DNA from: Paracoccaceae bacterium
GTDB lineage: Bacteria; Pseudomonadota; Alphaproteobacteria; Rhodobacterales; Rhodobacteraceae
Assembly (NCBI GenBank): GCA_020832445.1
Contig: JAFIEO010000043.1
Span: 1 to 40,376, forward strand
DNA: 40,376 bases
Direction of reading: 5' to 3'
Shown: piece by piece, positions 16,033-25,142 of the stretch
Numbering within the stretch: position 1 is the stretch's first letter
Layout: every line of letters starts with the position of its first letter
Made by a program: the position numbers and the translations under genes
Notes under the pieces: generated by a model
What the model saw: only the letters and a program-made list of their open reading frames with translations
Database searches by the model: none
What the model was told of the DNA's origin: nothing

Positions 16033-17358
16033 ATGCCCGCTCCGCTACTGGAAATCAACACCAAACCTGATTTGCCGTCATATGCTGATTGCGTTGTGAT
16101 AGGCGGCGGTATCGTGGGGGTCTGCGCGGCCTATTGGCTTGCGCGCGCGGGTCAGAATGTTGTGCTTTTGGAAAAAGGGCGTGTCGGGTGTGAACAATCC
16201 AGCCGCAACTGGGGGTGGTGCAGGCAGCAAAACCGCGATGCGCGCGAATTGCCGTTGTCGACCGCCAGCTTGCGGCTGTGGGAACAGATCGGCGAGGATT
16301 TGGGGCCCGAAACCGGCTTTTCGCGCTGCGGGTTGCTGTATCTGTCAGATAACGAGGCAGAGCTGGAAGGCTGGGAAAAATGGGGCCAGTTCGCGCGCGG
16401 ACAAGGTGTCGACACGCGTATGCTGACGGGCACCAGGGCCACGGAAATGGCACAGGCCACGGGCAGGACATGGCGCGGCGGCGTCTGGTCGCCCAGCGAC
16501 GGGGTCGCCGATACATCGCGCGCGGTGCCCGCCATCGCGCAGGGCGTTGAAAAACATGGCGGGCGCGTCATCCAGTTCTGTGCGGCGCGCGGTGTGGAAC
16601 TGGCCGCAGGCCGTGTGGCAGGTGTCGTGACCGAACGCGGCACCATTCGCACGCCCAATGTGGTGGTTGCGGGCGGGGCGTGGGCGTCCAGTTTCATGTA
16701 TCAACTTGCCGTGCGGTTTCCGCAGGCGTCTGTGCGCAGTTCTATCCTGTCGGTCAAACCGGGGGGCGAAGGGCTGCCAGCGGCGCTGCATACTGCCGGT
16801 GTTTCTGTCACGCGCCGCGCGGATGGCGGGCATACGCTGGCCATATCGGGGTCAGCCGCTGTCGATCCAACGCCGGGAATGCTGTATGGTGCCCGACATT
16901 TCCTGCCGATGTTTGCAAAGCGGTGGCGGTCGCTGGTGGCTGGCGGGGCGCAGGGCTGGCGCGCGGGGTTCGAGACGCGCCGCATCTGGGCACTGGACCG
17001 CGAAACCCCGATGGAACGGGTGCGCGTTCTTGACCCTAAGCCGTCGAAGCGGTTGATTGCGAACACTTTGCAGCGCGCGCGTGCGCTGCTGCCAGCGCTG
17101 CGCGACATTCCGGTTCAGGCGGCATGGGCGGGCTATGTTGACAGCACGCCTGACGGGGTGCCGGTGATTGATGCGGATGTGGGTATTCCGGGGCTGGTGC
17201 TGGCCGCAGGTCTTTCGGGGCACGGGTTTGGTATCGGGCCGGGGGTGGGCCATCTGGTCGCCGATATGGTGGTGGGGCGCACCACCCTGACTGAAACCGC
17301 GCAATACCGTCTGAAGCGCTTTGACAAAAGCCAGTGGGGCAAGGTCGCCGAATTCTAA
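16033..17358 (+). CDS. FAD-dependent amine/D-amino-acid oxidoreductase (DAO family)
   Basis: A 441-residue DAO-superfamily flavoenzyme (relatives: DadA, sarcosine and glycine oxidase, opine oxidase). The FAD-binding loop CVVIGGGIVGVCAAYWLA lies near residues 20-37. It is followed by CEQSSRNWGWCRQQNRD, characteristic of a proteobacterial subgroup of amine oxidases, and by the C-terminal GLSGHGFGIGPGVGHLVADMV flavin contact. The expected reaction is oxidative C-N bond cleavage of an amino acid or N-substituted amine to an imine and then a keto acid or aldehyde. AGGATAG precedes the start. The divergent Lrp gene and the downstream aldehyde dehydrogenase suggest that an aldehyde product is oxidised onward. 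The substrate cannot be assigned. Confidence 0.9.
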   Translation: MPAPLLEINTKPDLPSYADCVVIGGGIVGVCAAYWLARAGQNVVLLEKGRVGCEQSSRNWGWCRQQNRDARELPLSTASLRLWEQIGEDLGPETGFSRCGLLYLSDNEAELEGWEKWGQFARGQGVDTRMLTGTRATEMAQATGRTWRGGVWSPSDGVADTSRAVPAIAQGVEKHGGRVIQFCAARGVELAAGRVAGVVTERGTIRTPNVVVAGGAWASSFMYQLAVRFPQASVRSSILSVKPGGEGLPAALHTAGVSVTRRADGGHTLAISGSAAVDPTPGMLYGARHFLPMFAKRWRSLVAGGAQGWRAGFETRRIWALDRETPMERVRVLDPKPSKRLIANTLQRARALLPALRDIPVQAAWAGYVDSTPDGVPVIDADVGIPGLVLAAGLSGHGFGIGPGVGHLVADMVVGRTTLTETAQYRLKRFDKSQWGKVAEF

Positions 17359-17485
17359 TCCCCCCGCCGCTGGCGCGGCCATGACAGATACCCGACAAGA
17401 TAGCGGAGGCATCGGCGGCTTTCCTGCGTTCGGGTGCATGTGCTGCAAACTCAGCCCTATCCGAACACATGTCAAAGAGGATGCC

Positions 17486-18949
17486 ATGAACAAGTCTTTT
17501 TCACCTGATGATCTGACACTGCGGCCCGCCCATTTCATTGGCGGTGATTATGTTGTGGATAAGGGGCGGCTGGATGTTCTTGCCCCCTCGGACGGGCGTT
17601 GGCTGGCCCGCATTCCGGTGGCTGATGCAGACATGGTGGACCGCGCGGTTGCGGCGGCGCGCACTGCGCTGAAGCAGTCGGGCTGGGCCGGGTTGCGCCC
17701 GCGAGAGCGGATACGCGCGCTGCACCGCTGGGCCGACCTGATAGAGGCCGAGGCCGACACGCTGGCCCGGCTGGAGGCTGTCTGTTCAACCCGCCCTGTT
17801 GCGCATGCGGCCACCGGCGATGTTATGGTCACAGCCGAACAAATTCGCTTCTTTGCCGAGTTTGCGGACAAGGAGGGTGGCGATCTTGTCCCCGCGGGGA
17901 CAGGCAGTCTGGGTTTCATTTCGTCACAGCCTTATGGCGTGATCGGCGCCATCGCACCGTGGAACTTTCCCATTTCTATGGCGGGGTGGAAGCTGGGGCC
18001 TGCGCTGGCGGCGGGCAATGCGGTCGTGCTGAAACCGTCCGAGATGACGCCCTTCAGCGCCCTTTACATGGCGGAACTTTCTGTGCGGGCGGGTGTTCCG
18101 GCGGGGCTGATCAATGTGGTGCTGGGCGACGGGCCGGTGACGGGCACAGCGATCACCGGCCATCCGGGGATCGACAAGGTGTCTTTCACCGGCTCTACCC
18201 GCGCGGGGGCGGCAATCATGGAAAACATCGCGCGCACCGGCATCAAACCCATGACGCTGGAGTTGGGCGGCAAAAGCCCCATGGTTGTGTTTGATGATGC
18301 CGATCTGGATATGACGGCGGATTGTCTGGAACGCGGCATCCTGTCCAATGCGGGGCAGGCATGTATCGCGGGGTCGCGCATGATCGTGCAGCGCGCCATT
18401 GCGGATGACTTGGCGGACCGCTTGGCCGCGCGCTTTGCCCGCCACCGACCGGCAGCGACATGGGCGGCCAAGGCCGGATTTTGCCCCATCATATCAGAGG
18501 TGCAACTGAAGCGCATTCAGTCCATTGTCACCGCTGCCGCAGAACAGGGCGGGCAAATCGTCACGGGCGGCGCGCGCTTCGATCACGAGGGCAGCTATTA
18601 CCAACCGACACTTATCCGCGATGTCACCGCCACCAGCCCTGCCGTCACCGAGGAAATATTTGGCCCCGTTGCAACATTCCAGACCTTCGACACCGAACAA
18701 GAGGCGATGGAACTGGCCAGCCATCCCACCTATGGTTTGTGCGCGGGGCTGTTTACCCGCGATCTGTCGCGCGCCATGCGCCTGACAGACCAGCTGGAGG
18801 CAGGGACCGTCTGGGTGAACCGCTATGGACGCTCGCGCGATCATATCCTGCCGACGGGTGGCTGGAAGGCGTCGGGGCTTGGCAAGGATCTGGGACGAGA
18901 GGCATATGTAGCAAACCGGCGCACGAAATCCGTGCTGATTGATCTGTAA
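17486..18949 (+). CDS. NAD(P)-dependent aldehyde dehydrogenase
   Basis: A 487-residue ALDH-superfamily enzyme oxidising an aldehyde to its acid. Catalytic residues are in place: N160 in APWNFP, E259 in LELGG and C293 in NAGQACIAGSR, with the cofactor loop FTGSTRAG near 234-241. AAAGAGGA lies before the ATG at 17486; the earlier frame from 17321 runs out of the oxidase gene and is not family-like. It follows the DAO-type oxidase and precedes a decarboxylating-type dehydrogenase and a GabD-type enzyme, so it probably handles an amino-aldehyde from amine oxidation (compare PuuC in putrescine breakdown). The region VCSTRPVAHAATGDV departs from the common GKP motif, suggesting an unusual substrate. 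Confidence 0.92.
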   Translation: MNKSFSPDDLTLRPAHFIGGDYVVDKGRLDVLAPSDGRWLARIPVADADMVDRAVAAARTALKQSGWAGLRPRERIRALHRWADLIEAEADTLARLEAVCSTRPVAHAATGDVMVTAEQIRFFAEFADKEGGDLVPAGTGSLGFISSQPYGVIGAIAPWNFPISMAGWKLGPALAAGNAVVLKPSEMTPFSALYMAELSVRAGVPAGLINVVLGDGPVTGTAITGHPGIDKVSFTGSTRAGAAIMENIARTGIKPMTLELGGKSPMVVFDDADLDMTADCLERGILSNAGQACIAGSRMIVQRAIADDLADRLAARFARHRPAATWAAKAGFCPIISEVQLKRIQSIVTAAAEQGGQIVTGGARFDHEGSYYQPTLIRDVTATSPAVTEEIFGPVATFQTFDTEQEAMELASHPTYGLCAGLFTRDLSRAMRLTDQLEAGTVWVNRYGRSRDHILPTGGWKASGLGKDLGREAYVANRRTKSVLIDL

Positions 18950-18967
18950 ATGACAAGGAATACCCGA

Positions 18968-20014
18968 ATGAAGACCCACAAGATTGCACTTATACCGGGT
19001 GACGGTATCGGCGCTGACGTGACCGGTGCTGCCATGACAGTTCTGGATGCCGCCGCAGATGGCTTCGGCTTTTCGCTGGAAACCGAAAGTTTTCCGTGGT
19101 CCTGCGACTGGTATCTGCAACATGGCCGGATGATGCCAGAGGACGGCATTGATATCTTGCGCGGCTTTGACGCGATCTTGCTGGGTGCGGTCGGCTGGCC
19201 TGCGACGGTGCCGGATTCAGTATCGTTGCACGGGCTTTTGCTGCCGATCCGCAAAGCCTTTGATCAATACGCCAATATCCGCCCGCATCGCCTGCTGCCA
19301 GGGGTCGAGGGGCCGCTGAAATCGGCAGGGTTCGATATTCTGTGCATCCGCGAAAACACCGAAGGGGAATATTCCGGTGCCGGGGGCCGGGTGCATCAGG
19401 GCCGCGACAACGAAGTCGCGATCGAAACAGCAATCTTCACCCGCCAGGGCGTGGAGCGGATCATCCGTTTCGGCTTTGATCAGGCGCGGGCACGGCGCAA
19501 GCACCTGACGTCGGTTACCAAGTCGAATGCACAGAAACATTCGATGGTGTTCTGGGACGAAATCACGCGCATGGTTGCCGCCGATTATCCCGATGTCACC
19601 GTCAGCCATATGCATATCGACGCGATGGCCGCCAAGATGGTCATGGCGCCGCAGGATCTTGACGTAATCGTGGCCTCGAACCTGTTCGGGGACATCCTGA
19701 CAGATCTGGGTGCCGCGATTCAGGGCGGGCTGGGGTTTGCGGCCTCTGCCAATATCTGCCCGGACCGCAGCAACCCCTCGATGTTCGAGCCGGTTCACGG
19801 ATCTGCCCCCGATATTGCGGGGCGCGACATTGCCAACCCGATTGCCACGATATGGTCGGGTGCCATGATGCTGGACCATCTGGGCGAGGGGGCGGCTGCG
19901 GCGGCCGTTTTGCGCGCGGTTGAAACAACCTGCGCGCAAGGCATTGGTCTGCGCCCCGGTTCGCACAGCACCGGCCAGATCACCCAAGCCATCCTGTCTG
20001 CCCTGAAGGTGTAA
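18968..20014 (+). CDS. Tartrate/D-malate dehydrogenase-type enzyme (isocitrate/isopropylmalate dehydrogenase family)
   Basis: A 348-residue beta-decarboxylating dehydrogenase of the TtuC/DmlA branch. Hallmarks are IALIPGDGIGADV at the N-terminus, LGAVGWPATVPDSVSLHGLLLPIRKAFDQYANIRP, IRENTEGEYSGAGGR, VTKSNA and SNLFGDILTDLGAAIQGGLG with the metal-binding aspartates, then FEPVHGSAPDIAG. The GWP...VPD segment is typical of D-malate/tartrate enzymes rather than LeuB. It would oxidise and decarboxylate a 2-hydroxy diacid (D-malate, tartrate or similar) with NAD. The ATG at 18968 follows AAGGAA with good spacing; the ATG at 18950 abuts the previous stop but has no such site. It lies three bases before gabD. 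Confidence 0.88.
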   Translation: MKTHKIALIPGDGIGADVTGAAMTVLDAAADGFGFSLETESFPWSCDWYLQHGRMMPEDGIDILRGFDAILLGAVGWPATVPDSVSLHGLLLPIRKAFDQYANIRPHRLLPGVEGPLKSAGFDILCIRENTEGEYSGAGGRVHQGRDNEVAIETAIFTRQGVERIIRFGFDQARARRKHLTSVTKSNAQKHSMVFWDEITRMVAADYPDVTVSHMHIDAMAAKMVMAPQDLDVIVASNLFGDILTDLGAAIQGGLGFAASANICPDRSNPSMFEPVHGSAPDIAGRDIANPIATIWSGAMMLDHLGEGAAAAAVLRAVETTCAQGIGLRPGSHSTGQITQAILSALKV

Positions 20015-20017
20015 GCC

Positions 20018-21454
20018 ATGAAACTTGATGATGCAGGTCTTTTCCGGCAATCGGCCCTGATTGATGGCGCGTGGCTGGACCGTGCGGATATGCCGGTGAC
20101 CGACCCGTCCACGGGGCAGGTTATCGGCAACATACCCGACTGCACAGCCGCCGAAACCACACGCGCCATCAGGGCCGCCGAACGCGCAATGGTTGACTGG
20201 CGCGCGCGCCCGCATGCCGAACGCGCGGACCTGCTGTTGCGGTGGTATCAGCTGATACTGGACAACACCGAAGATCTGGCCCTGTTGCTGACCACCGAGC
20301 AGGGCAAGCCCCTGACCGAAGCGCGCGGCGAAGTGGCATATGGTGCCGCATTCGTGCGCTGGTTCGCCGAAGAAGCGCGGCGCATCAACGGCAAGATCAT
20401 TCCGTCTCCCAGCCGTGACAAGAAGATATTGGCGATGAAAGAACCGGTCGGCGTGTGTGCCATCATCACGCCGTGGAATTTTCCTATTGCGATGATCACC
20501 CGCAAGGTTGCGCCGGGGCTGGCGGCAGGCTGCACAATGGTTATCAAACCTTCGGATTTTACGCCCTATTCAGCGCTGGCACTGGCTGTTCTGGCCGCGC
20601 GCGCGGGCATACCCGACGGGGTTCTGAACATTCTGACCGGCCGTCCTGAAACCATTGGCGCGACGCTGACGGCCAGTCCGGTGGTGCGCAAACTGTCCTT
20701 CACCGGATCAACCCGCGTCGGTGCGCTGCTGGCAGAGCAATGCGCCCCAACGTTGAAAAAGCTGTCATTGGAACTGGGGGGTAACGCGCCGTTCATTGTG
20801 TTCGATGATGCCGATCTGGACGCGGCTGTCGAAGGGGCGATGGTGTCGAAATTCCGCAATGGCGGGCAAACCTGCGTTTGCGCGAACCGTATCCTTGTTC
20901 AATCGGGCATTCATGATGCCTTCGTATCGGCGCTGGCCAGGCGTGTGGACGCGCTGTCGGTCGGCCCCGGCACCAAAGCGGGTGTTTCCATCGGACCCAT
21001 GATAAATGCCGCCGCCGTTGACAAAATACGCACCCATGTCGCCGACGCGGTAAGCAAGGGCGCAACGCCCGCGACCCGCGCGCGCGATTTGCCTGACCAA
21101 TACGCCGATCCGGTTGTGCTGACGGGTGCCACGCCCCGCATGCTTCTGGCGGCCGAGGAAACATTCGGACCTGTCGCGCCGGTTTTCCGTTTTGACACAG
21201 AGGAGGAGGCGCTGAGTCTGGCCAATGGCACACCTTTCGGACTGGCGGCCTATTTCTACACCCGCGATATGGCGCGTGCCTTTCGTGTGGGCGAAGCGCT
21301 GGAATTTGGCATGGTCGGGCTGAACACGGGACTGGTCAGTCATGATGTCGCGCCATTTGGCGGGGTCAAAGCGTCCGGGCTGGGCCGTGAAGGTGCGCAA
21401 GAGGGGATAGAGGAATATCTTGAAACAAAGGCGTTTCATCTGGGCGGGCTATAG
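20018..21454 (+). CDS. gabD: NAD(P)-dependent succinate-semialdehyde dehydrogenase (GabD-type)
   Basis: A 478-residue ALDH of the GabD class, which converts succinate semialdehyde to succinate and feeds GABA and polyamine nitrogen breakdown into the TCA cycle. N154 lies in TPWNFP, E252 in LELGGN and C286 in GGQTCVCANR. The second cysteine two residues on (C288) is the pair used as a redox switch in known GabD enzymes. FTGSTRVG and the PFGGVKASGLGREGAQEGIEEYLE C-terminus are also class-typical. The gene begins three bases after the preceding stop, with AAGGTG upstream. Substrate assignment is by similarity; glutarate semialdehyde is an alternative. Confidence 0.9.
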   Translation: MKLDDAGLFRQSALIDGAWLDRADMPVTDPSTGQVIGNIPDCTAAETTRAIRAAERAMVDWRARPHAERADLLLRWYQLILDNTEDLALLLTTEQGKPLTEARGEVAYGAAFVRWFAEEARRINGKIIPSPSRDKKILAMKEPVGVCAIITPWNFPIAMITRKVAPGLAAGCTMVIKPSDFTPYSALALAVLAARAGIPDGVLNILTGRPETIGATLTASPVVRKLSFTGSTRVGALLAEQCAPTLKKLSLELGGNAPFIVFDDADLDAAVEGAMVSKFRNGGQTCVCANRILVQSGIHDAFVSALARRVDALSVGPGTKAGVSIGPMINAAAVDKIRTHVADAVSKGATPATRARDLPDQYADPVVLTGATPRMLLAAEETFGPVAPVFRFDTEEEALSLANGTPFGLAAYFYTRDMARAFRVGEALEFGMVGLNTGLVSHDVAPFGGVKASGLGREGAQEGIEEYLETKAFHLGGL

Positions 21455-21458
21455 TGCT

Positions 21459-21474
21459 GCGGGTAAAATCCCGC
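21459..21474 (+). terminator. Small hairpin after gabD
   Basis: GCGGG (21459-21463) and CCCGC (21470-21474) pair around TAAAAT, four bases after the gabD stop. The outer bases CTGCGG/CCGCAG allow an alternative wider stem. There is only a weak T-rich stretch (GATTATT) downstream, so it is a modest terminator candidate. Confidence 0.4.
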
Positions 21475-21531
21475 CGCAGATTATTCGGCATTAATCAAGC
21501 ATCTCGGTATCAAATCATGGACTGGTGGGTA

Positions 21532-21537
21532 TATAAT
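21532..21537 (+). promoter_or_regulatory. Possible -10 element of the GNAT gene promoter
   Basis: A perfect TATAAT lies 54 bases before the GNAT start, in an AT-rich part of the 137-base gap after the gabD hairpin. No good -35 hexamer sits at 16-18 bases upstream, so an activator may be needed or the match may be chance. Confidence 0.3.
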
Positions 21538-21591
21538 CATCCAAAGTAACAGCACACGCGCGGTCGCAGCAGGAAGAAAACGAACACGAAC

Positions 21592-22509
21592 ATGACAAAC
21601 CAATTCGCAACCGAAGCAAGTATAGCAGGGCTTGATGCTGCCGCTGATCTGGATCTTGATGCCTATAGGGTGCATCTACAGCCATTGACGCCGGATCAGC
21701 GGGACCGTCTGTATCAGATGACGCTTGGTGTGAAATGGCCGCATCGGATTGAGGATCTGGATCTGACAATCTTGGTGGGGCGTGGTCTGATTGGCATTGA
21801 CGAAATCGGACGGCCATTATGCACCGCAATGGCGTTTCCGATGGGCGATGATTTCGCCACCATCGGGATGATGACAACCACGCCGCGGTTGCAGATGATG
21901 GGGGCGGGGCGCTGGCTTCTTCAGGCGATGCTGAAAGAATGCCAGGGGCGCGATCTGCGCCTGAACGCCACACGCGCGGGTTTTGCCCTTTATCAGGAAG
22001 CGGGTTTCATTCCTGTTGTGCCGGTCAAGCAGATGCAGGGTATCGCACGCGCTGTTGAAACCCCGCCAGATGTGTCCGGCCTTGTCATCCGGGCGCTGAC
22101 AGATGACGATCACAGTGCCATATTTGCCCTCGACAAGCACGCATATGGCGCGTGTCGCCAACATCTGCTGACGCGTCTGCTGGGCGCGGGTTCGGGAACA
22201 ATCGCGCTGCGCGACGGGCAGGCGGTGGGTTTTGCCCTTCGCCGGCGGTTTGGCAAAGGGGTCGTGATCGGTCCCGTTGTCGCCTGCGATGATGCATCGG
22301 CGATGCAGCTGATTGCCCCGCTGATCCATCAGGCAGAAGGTCAGTTCACGCGTATGGATACACCGGTTGAAAGCGCCGCCTTGCGCAGTTTTCTGGATGC
22401 GGCGGGCCTGCGGTATTTCGATACCGTAACCGAGATGCGCATCGGGCCGCATCGTCGGGCGACCACGGGCCCGGTAACCTATGGATTGGCTGCCCATTCC
22501 TTTGGGTAA
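21592..22509 (+). CDS. GNAT-family N-acetyltransferase with two tandem domains
   Basis: A 305-residue protein. Residues about 25-150 form a GNAT domain with the acetyl-CoA loop LQMMGAGRWLLQAML (Q-x-x-G-x-G) and the usual ALYQEAGF end. Residues about 165-290 form a second, divergent GNAT-like domain with VIGPVVA and a DAAGLR segment, as in the YitH-type two-domain group. It is expected to acetylate a small amine or amino acid. A second protein of the same build is encoded at 26365-27189, so the locus carries a paralogous pair. The ribosome-binding site (AGGAAG) is about 15 bases away, rather far. The gene stands alone between gabD and a convergent oxidase gene. Confidence 0.85.
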   Translation: MTNQFATEASIAGLDAAADLDLDAYRVHLQPLTPDQRDRLYQMTLGVKWPHRIEDLDLTILVGRGLIGIDEIGRPLCTAMAFPMGDDFATIGMMTTTPRLQMMGAGRWLLQAMLKECQGRDLRLNATRAGFALYQEAGFIPVVPVKQMQGIARAVETPPDVSGLVIRALTDDDHSAIFALDKHAYGACRQHLLTRLLGAGSGTIALRDGQAVGFALRRRFGKGVVIGPVVACDDASAMQLIAPLIHQAEGQFTRMDTPVESAALRSFLDAAGLRYFDTVTEMRIGPHRRATTGPVTYGLAAHSFG

Positions 22510-22595
22510 AGGGGTTGGGGTTTCGCGGAACCGCCAGCAACGCTTTAAGCCGCTGTTCTGGCGCAGTTTCGAACCGGAAAAACCTATCAAATTTT

Positions 22596-22612
22596 CCTGA
22601 AATCGCTTCAGG
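22596..22612 (-). terminator. Hairpin at the end of the minus-strand oxidase gene
   Basis: CCTGAA (22596-22601) and TTCAGG (22607-22612) form a six-base-pair stem with a five-base loop that includes the oxidase stop codon. In the minus-strand transcript it is followed by AAAATTTG and, a few bases later, a run of five U. It also lies in the 98-base convergent gap with the GNAT gene. Confidence 0.4.
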
Positions 22613-23897
22613 ACAGGCGGTCCTTCAGGCCAAACCACATGCCCACCAGCGGCAGGAACCATGGCCGCCCGCGATTTGCCGGTATGGCGGGCCAGTCCAG
22701 CCCTTCCAGCGGGTTCGTATCTGGGCGCCCCAAGGCAATATCTGCAAGCACCTGACCAATCAGCACGGACATCTGCGCGCCGTGGCCTGAATAGCCCATG
22801 CCGTAAATCATACCGTCTGCCTGCCCCGCGCGGGGAAAGCGGTCTTTGGTCATTCCGACCAGACCGCCCCAGCAATAGTCAACCGGGACATCGCGCAGGT
22901 GCGGGAATATTTCTGCCATTGATTTGCGCAATATCCGGCCGGATTTCGCGTCTGATACCTGATCCGATACCGTCGAGAACCGCGCCCTGCCGCCAAAGAT
23001 CAGCCGCCGATCCGGTGACAGGCGGAAATAATTGCCGATATTCAGCGAGGTGACACAGGTGCGGTCGCCCGGCAGGGTTTGTGCAACTTCAGGTTCGCTT
23101 AACGGGCGGGTTGCGATGATGAAAGAGCCGACAGAAACAATGCGCCGCCGGAAATAGCCAAGCGGCGCGCCCTTCACTGTGCCGCTATAGGCATCGGTGG
23201 CCGCGATCACGCGCGCGGCCTGAAGGCTGCCGCGCGGGGTGTGCACTTCCCAGCCAGCACTGGTTTTTTTGCGTCCGATCACAGGCGCGTTTTCCCAGAT
23301 CTGCGCCCCATGACGGTGCGCGGCATCGGCCAGACCGGTTACAAAACGCCCCATATGCATCATAGCCGATTTTTCAAACAGCACGCCGCCATGAAAAGCG
23401 TCCGAGCGGATTTCGGATGCCAGTGCCGCACGGTCCAGCCACTGCGTATCAGGGTCCACTTCCCGCCGGATCAGGTCGAAATTGGCGCGCAAGCCTGCGA
23501 CATGGCCGGGTTTTGACGCCAGCTTCAACTTGCCCGCACGGCTGAAATCGCACGCGATACCTTCGTCGCGCACCAGATCTGCGATCATGTCGATGGACCG
23601 GTCATAGGCCTGGTATAACGCATGCGCGCGCGCGGCCCCCAGATGGCCCTTTGCGTCAGCGTATCCATGCGCAATTCCGTTGTTCAGGTGCCCGCCATTG
23701 CGCCCCGAGGCCCCGGCCCCGACATGCGCGGCTTCCAGCAGGGCCACGCTGGCACCTGATTTTGCCAGTTTCAGCGCGGCGCTCAGGCCGGTGAACCCGC
23801 CGCCGATGACGGCCACATCAACGCGCCCGTCAACAGGGCCGGTTGCGGCATTTTCAAAGGGGGCCGCCGTGTCATGCCAGTAGGACAAGTATTTCAT
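22608..23897 (-). CDS. FAD-dependent oxidoreductase, PuuB/OrdL-like (DAO family)
   Basis: A 429-residue DAO-family oxidase. The N-terminus carries the YW segment (SYWHDTAAP) common in gamma-glutamylputrescine-oxidase-like proteins, then VAVIGGGFTGLSAALKLA near residues 28-45 and GAGASGRNGGHLNNG, the PuuB/OrdL-type flavin loop. The C-terminus has GMGYSGHGAQMSVLIGQVLADIALG. It is paralogous to the gene at 37930-39240, sharing the same architecture and the RGRPWFLPLVG / RGKPWFMPLVM ending. It begins five bases after the HAD gene stop, so the two are one transcript, probably translationally coupled. The likely reaction is oxidative deamination of an N-alkylated or acylated amine. Confidence 0.9.
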   Translation of the reverse strand: MKYLSYWHDTAAPFENAATGPVDGRVDVAVIGGGFTGLSAALKLAKSGASVALLEAAHVGAGASGRNGGHLNNGIAHGYADAKGHLGAARAHALYQAYDRSIDMIADLVRDEGIACDFSRAGKLKLASKPGHVAGLRANFDLIRREVDPDTQWLDRAALASEIRSDAFHGGVLFEKSAMMHMGRFVTGLADAAHRHGAQIWENAPVIGRKKTSAGWEVHTPRGSLQAARVIAATDAYSGTVKGAPLGYFRRRIVSVGSFIIATRPLSEPEVAQTLPGDRTCVTSLNIGNYFRLSPDRRLIFGGRARFSTVSDQVSDAKSGRILRKSMAEIFPHLRDVPVDYCWGGLVGMTKDRFPRAGQADGMIYGMGYSGHGAQMSVLIGQVLADIALGRPDTNPLEGLDWPAIPANRGRPWFLPLVGMWFGLKDRLS

Positions 23898-23902
23898 GGC
23901 AG

Positions 23903-24568
23903 CTACAGCCCGACAATACCGGCCAGTTCCGTGATGTCGCGGATCTCGGTATAGCCGTAATAGGGGTTGGCAGGTTCATGGCCGCGATTGACCCAGACCT
24001 TGTTGCGGATGCCCAGATCATGCGCACTCATCAGATCATAGCGGAAGCTGGACGAGACATGCAGCACATCTTCAGGCCCGCAGTTCAGTTCGTTGAACAT
24101 ATATTCAAACGCGCGCATCTGTGGCTTGTAGGCCCCCGCACTTTCAGCAGTAAGAACATGCGCAACAGGGGCGCCCAGCTTGGCGATGTTATGCGGAATC
24201 TGTGCATTCATCGCATTGGTCAGCGCAACCAGCGGGATCTTGTCTGCGATTTTGCGCAGCCCCGCAGGCACATCAGCATGTGGTCCCCATGTGGGCACAC
24301 GGTCATAGATGTCCTGCGCCACAGCCGGGTCGAACGGGATGTTATTGCGTTTGCAGGTGCGCGCCAGCGCATTGTAGACAACCTCGGCATAAGGTTTCCA
24401 CGCGCCCAGCACTTCATCCAGACGGTAAGCTGCGAAATCGGTGATGAATTTGTCCATGGCCCCGGGTGACAGATGCGCGGCATAATGGGCGCGTGCGCCC
24501 CCCGCCATATCGAAGAAGATCATAGTCCCGTGGCAGTCGAACGTGATGTATTTGGGGCGGAAGGTCAT
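23903..24568 (-). CDS. HAD-superfamily hydrolase, haloacid dehalogenase type II-like
   Basis: A 221-residue HAD hydrolase. The nucleophile is D11 in ITFDCHGTM. The second HAD motif is ALTNAMN, the conserved lysine is in GAYKPQMRAFEYM, and the acidic motif follows in HVSSSFRYDLMSAHDLG. The layout is that of L-2-haloacid dehalogenases (DxYGT form), except that histidine replaces the tyrosine in motif I. Dehalogenation or another small-acid hydrolysis is possible, and the substrate is unproved. The start at 24568 (MTFRPKYITFD) has GGAG upstream; the frame continues to 24598 without a better start. It is co-transcribed with the PuuB-like oxidase and divergent from the cupin operon. Confidence 0.85.
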   Translation of the reverse strand: MTFRPKYITFDCHGTMIFFDMAGGARAHYAAHLSPGAMDKFITDFAAYRLDEVLGAWKPYAEVVYNALARTCKRNNIPFDPAVAQDIYDRVPTWGPHADVPAGLRKIADKIPLVALTNAMNAQIPHNIAKLGAPVAHVLTAESAGAYKPQMRAFEYMFNELNCGPEDVLHVSSSFRYDLMSAHDLGIRNKVWVNRGHEPANPYYGYTEIRDITELAGIVGL

Positions 24569-24678
24569 TTTTGGCTCCGGTGTTTTTGTCACAATCACAA
24601 TGCCGCCATTCGCGCCGCAAAGACTGCCGCGTTCGGCCCCTCTGGCGCAGGAAATTGCGAAATGGCCATGTCACACGG

Positions 24679-24723
24679 CAGGCGCTGCCGCCGATCCCCC
24701 GACAACGACGCGCAGAGCGCCTG
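24679..24723. repeat. Inverted repeat in the HAD/cupin divergent promoter region
   Basis: CAGGCGCT (24679-24686) and AGCGCCTG (24716-24723) are exact reverse complements separated by 29 bases, inside the 205-base gap between the divergent HAD and cupin genes. It may be a two-site operator or a hairpin. The rest of the gap shows no gene. Confidence 0.35.
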
Positions 24724-24773
24724 ACGCACTGCGATGATGGCATTATAGCCAATCAAACGAAGGAATCCCCCTG

Positions 24774-25142
24774 ATGAGTCTGCTCAAGCGCCTTACCCCC
24801 GAACCCGGCTTTGCCCCGCGCGAAGACACCCCTTTGCCAGAGCGCCTGATCGAGGGCAGTCCCGCCTTCAAGACATGGGCCATCGATGAAGCCATCGCGC
24901 AGGCCCGCAACTGGGGCAAGATCAGCAGTGGCATATGGGAAGCAACGCCCGGCACGACCCATTCGATCAAGGGTGACACATTCGAATTCTGCCACATCCT
25001 GTCAGGCGAGGTCGAGATCACGGCGCATAATGGCGCGGCGCAGCGCTTCATCGCGGGCGACAGTTTCGTGATGAAGCCCGGTTTCGTTGGCCGCTGGAAG
25101 ACCATCAAGACAGTGCGCAAGATCTATGTCACAGCATCCTGA
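24774..25142 (+). CDS. Small cupin-domain protein
   Basis: A 122-residue single cupin. The barrel core is visible from about residue 50: SSGIWEATPGTTHSIKGDTFEFCHILSGEVEITAHNG, then FIAGDSFVMKPGFVGRWKTIKTVRKIYV. The pattern (WEATPG, F-x-ILSGEVEI, GDSFV-x-PGF-x-G-W) matches the small DUF861/EutQ-like cupin group, often encoded beside amine or amino-acid catabolic genes. A catalytic role is not established, and few metal-ligand histidines are visible, so it could be a sugar- or amine-binding accessory. AAGGAA sits eight bases before the ATG. It overlaps the start of the ArgE-type gene by 17 bases and heads a five-gene operon. Confidence 0.85.
   Translation: MSLLKRLTPEPGFAPREDTPLPERLIEGSPAFKTWAIDEAIAQARNWGKISSGIWEATPGTTHSIKGDTFEFCHILSGEVEITAHNGAAQRFIAGDSFVMKPGFVGRWKTIKTVRKIYVTAS

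Noticed and set aside
19217-20215. Long minus-strand frame opposite the tartrate/D-malate dehydrogenase gene
   Set aside because: Antisense shadow: low-complexity Arg/His/Gly-rich translation without family features.
21817-22875. Minus-strand frame spanning the GNAT gene and part of the oxidase gene
   Set aside because: It overlaps two well-supported genes and shows no domain pattern.
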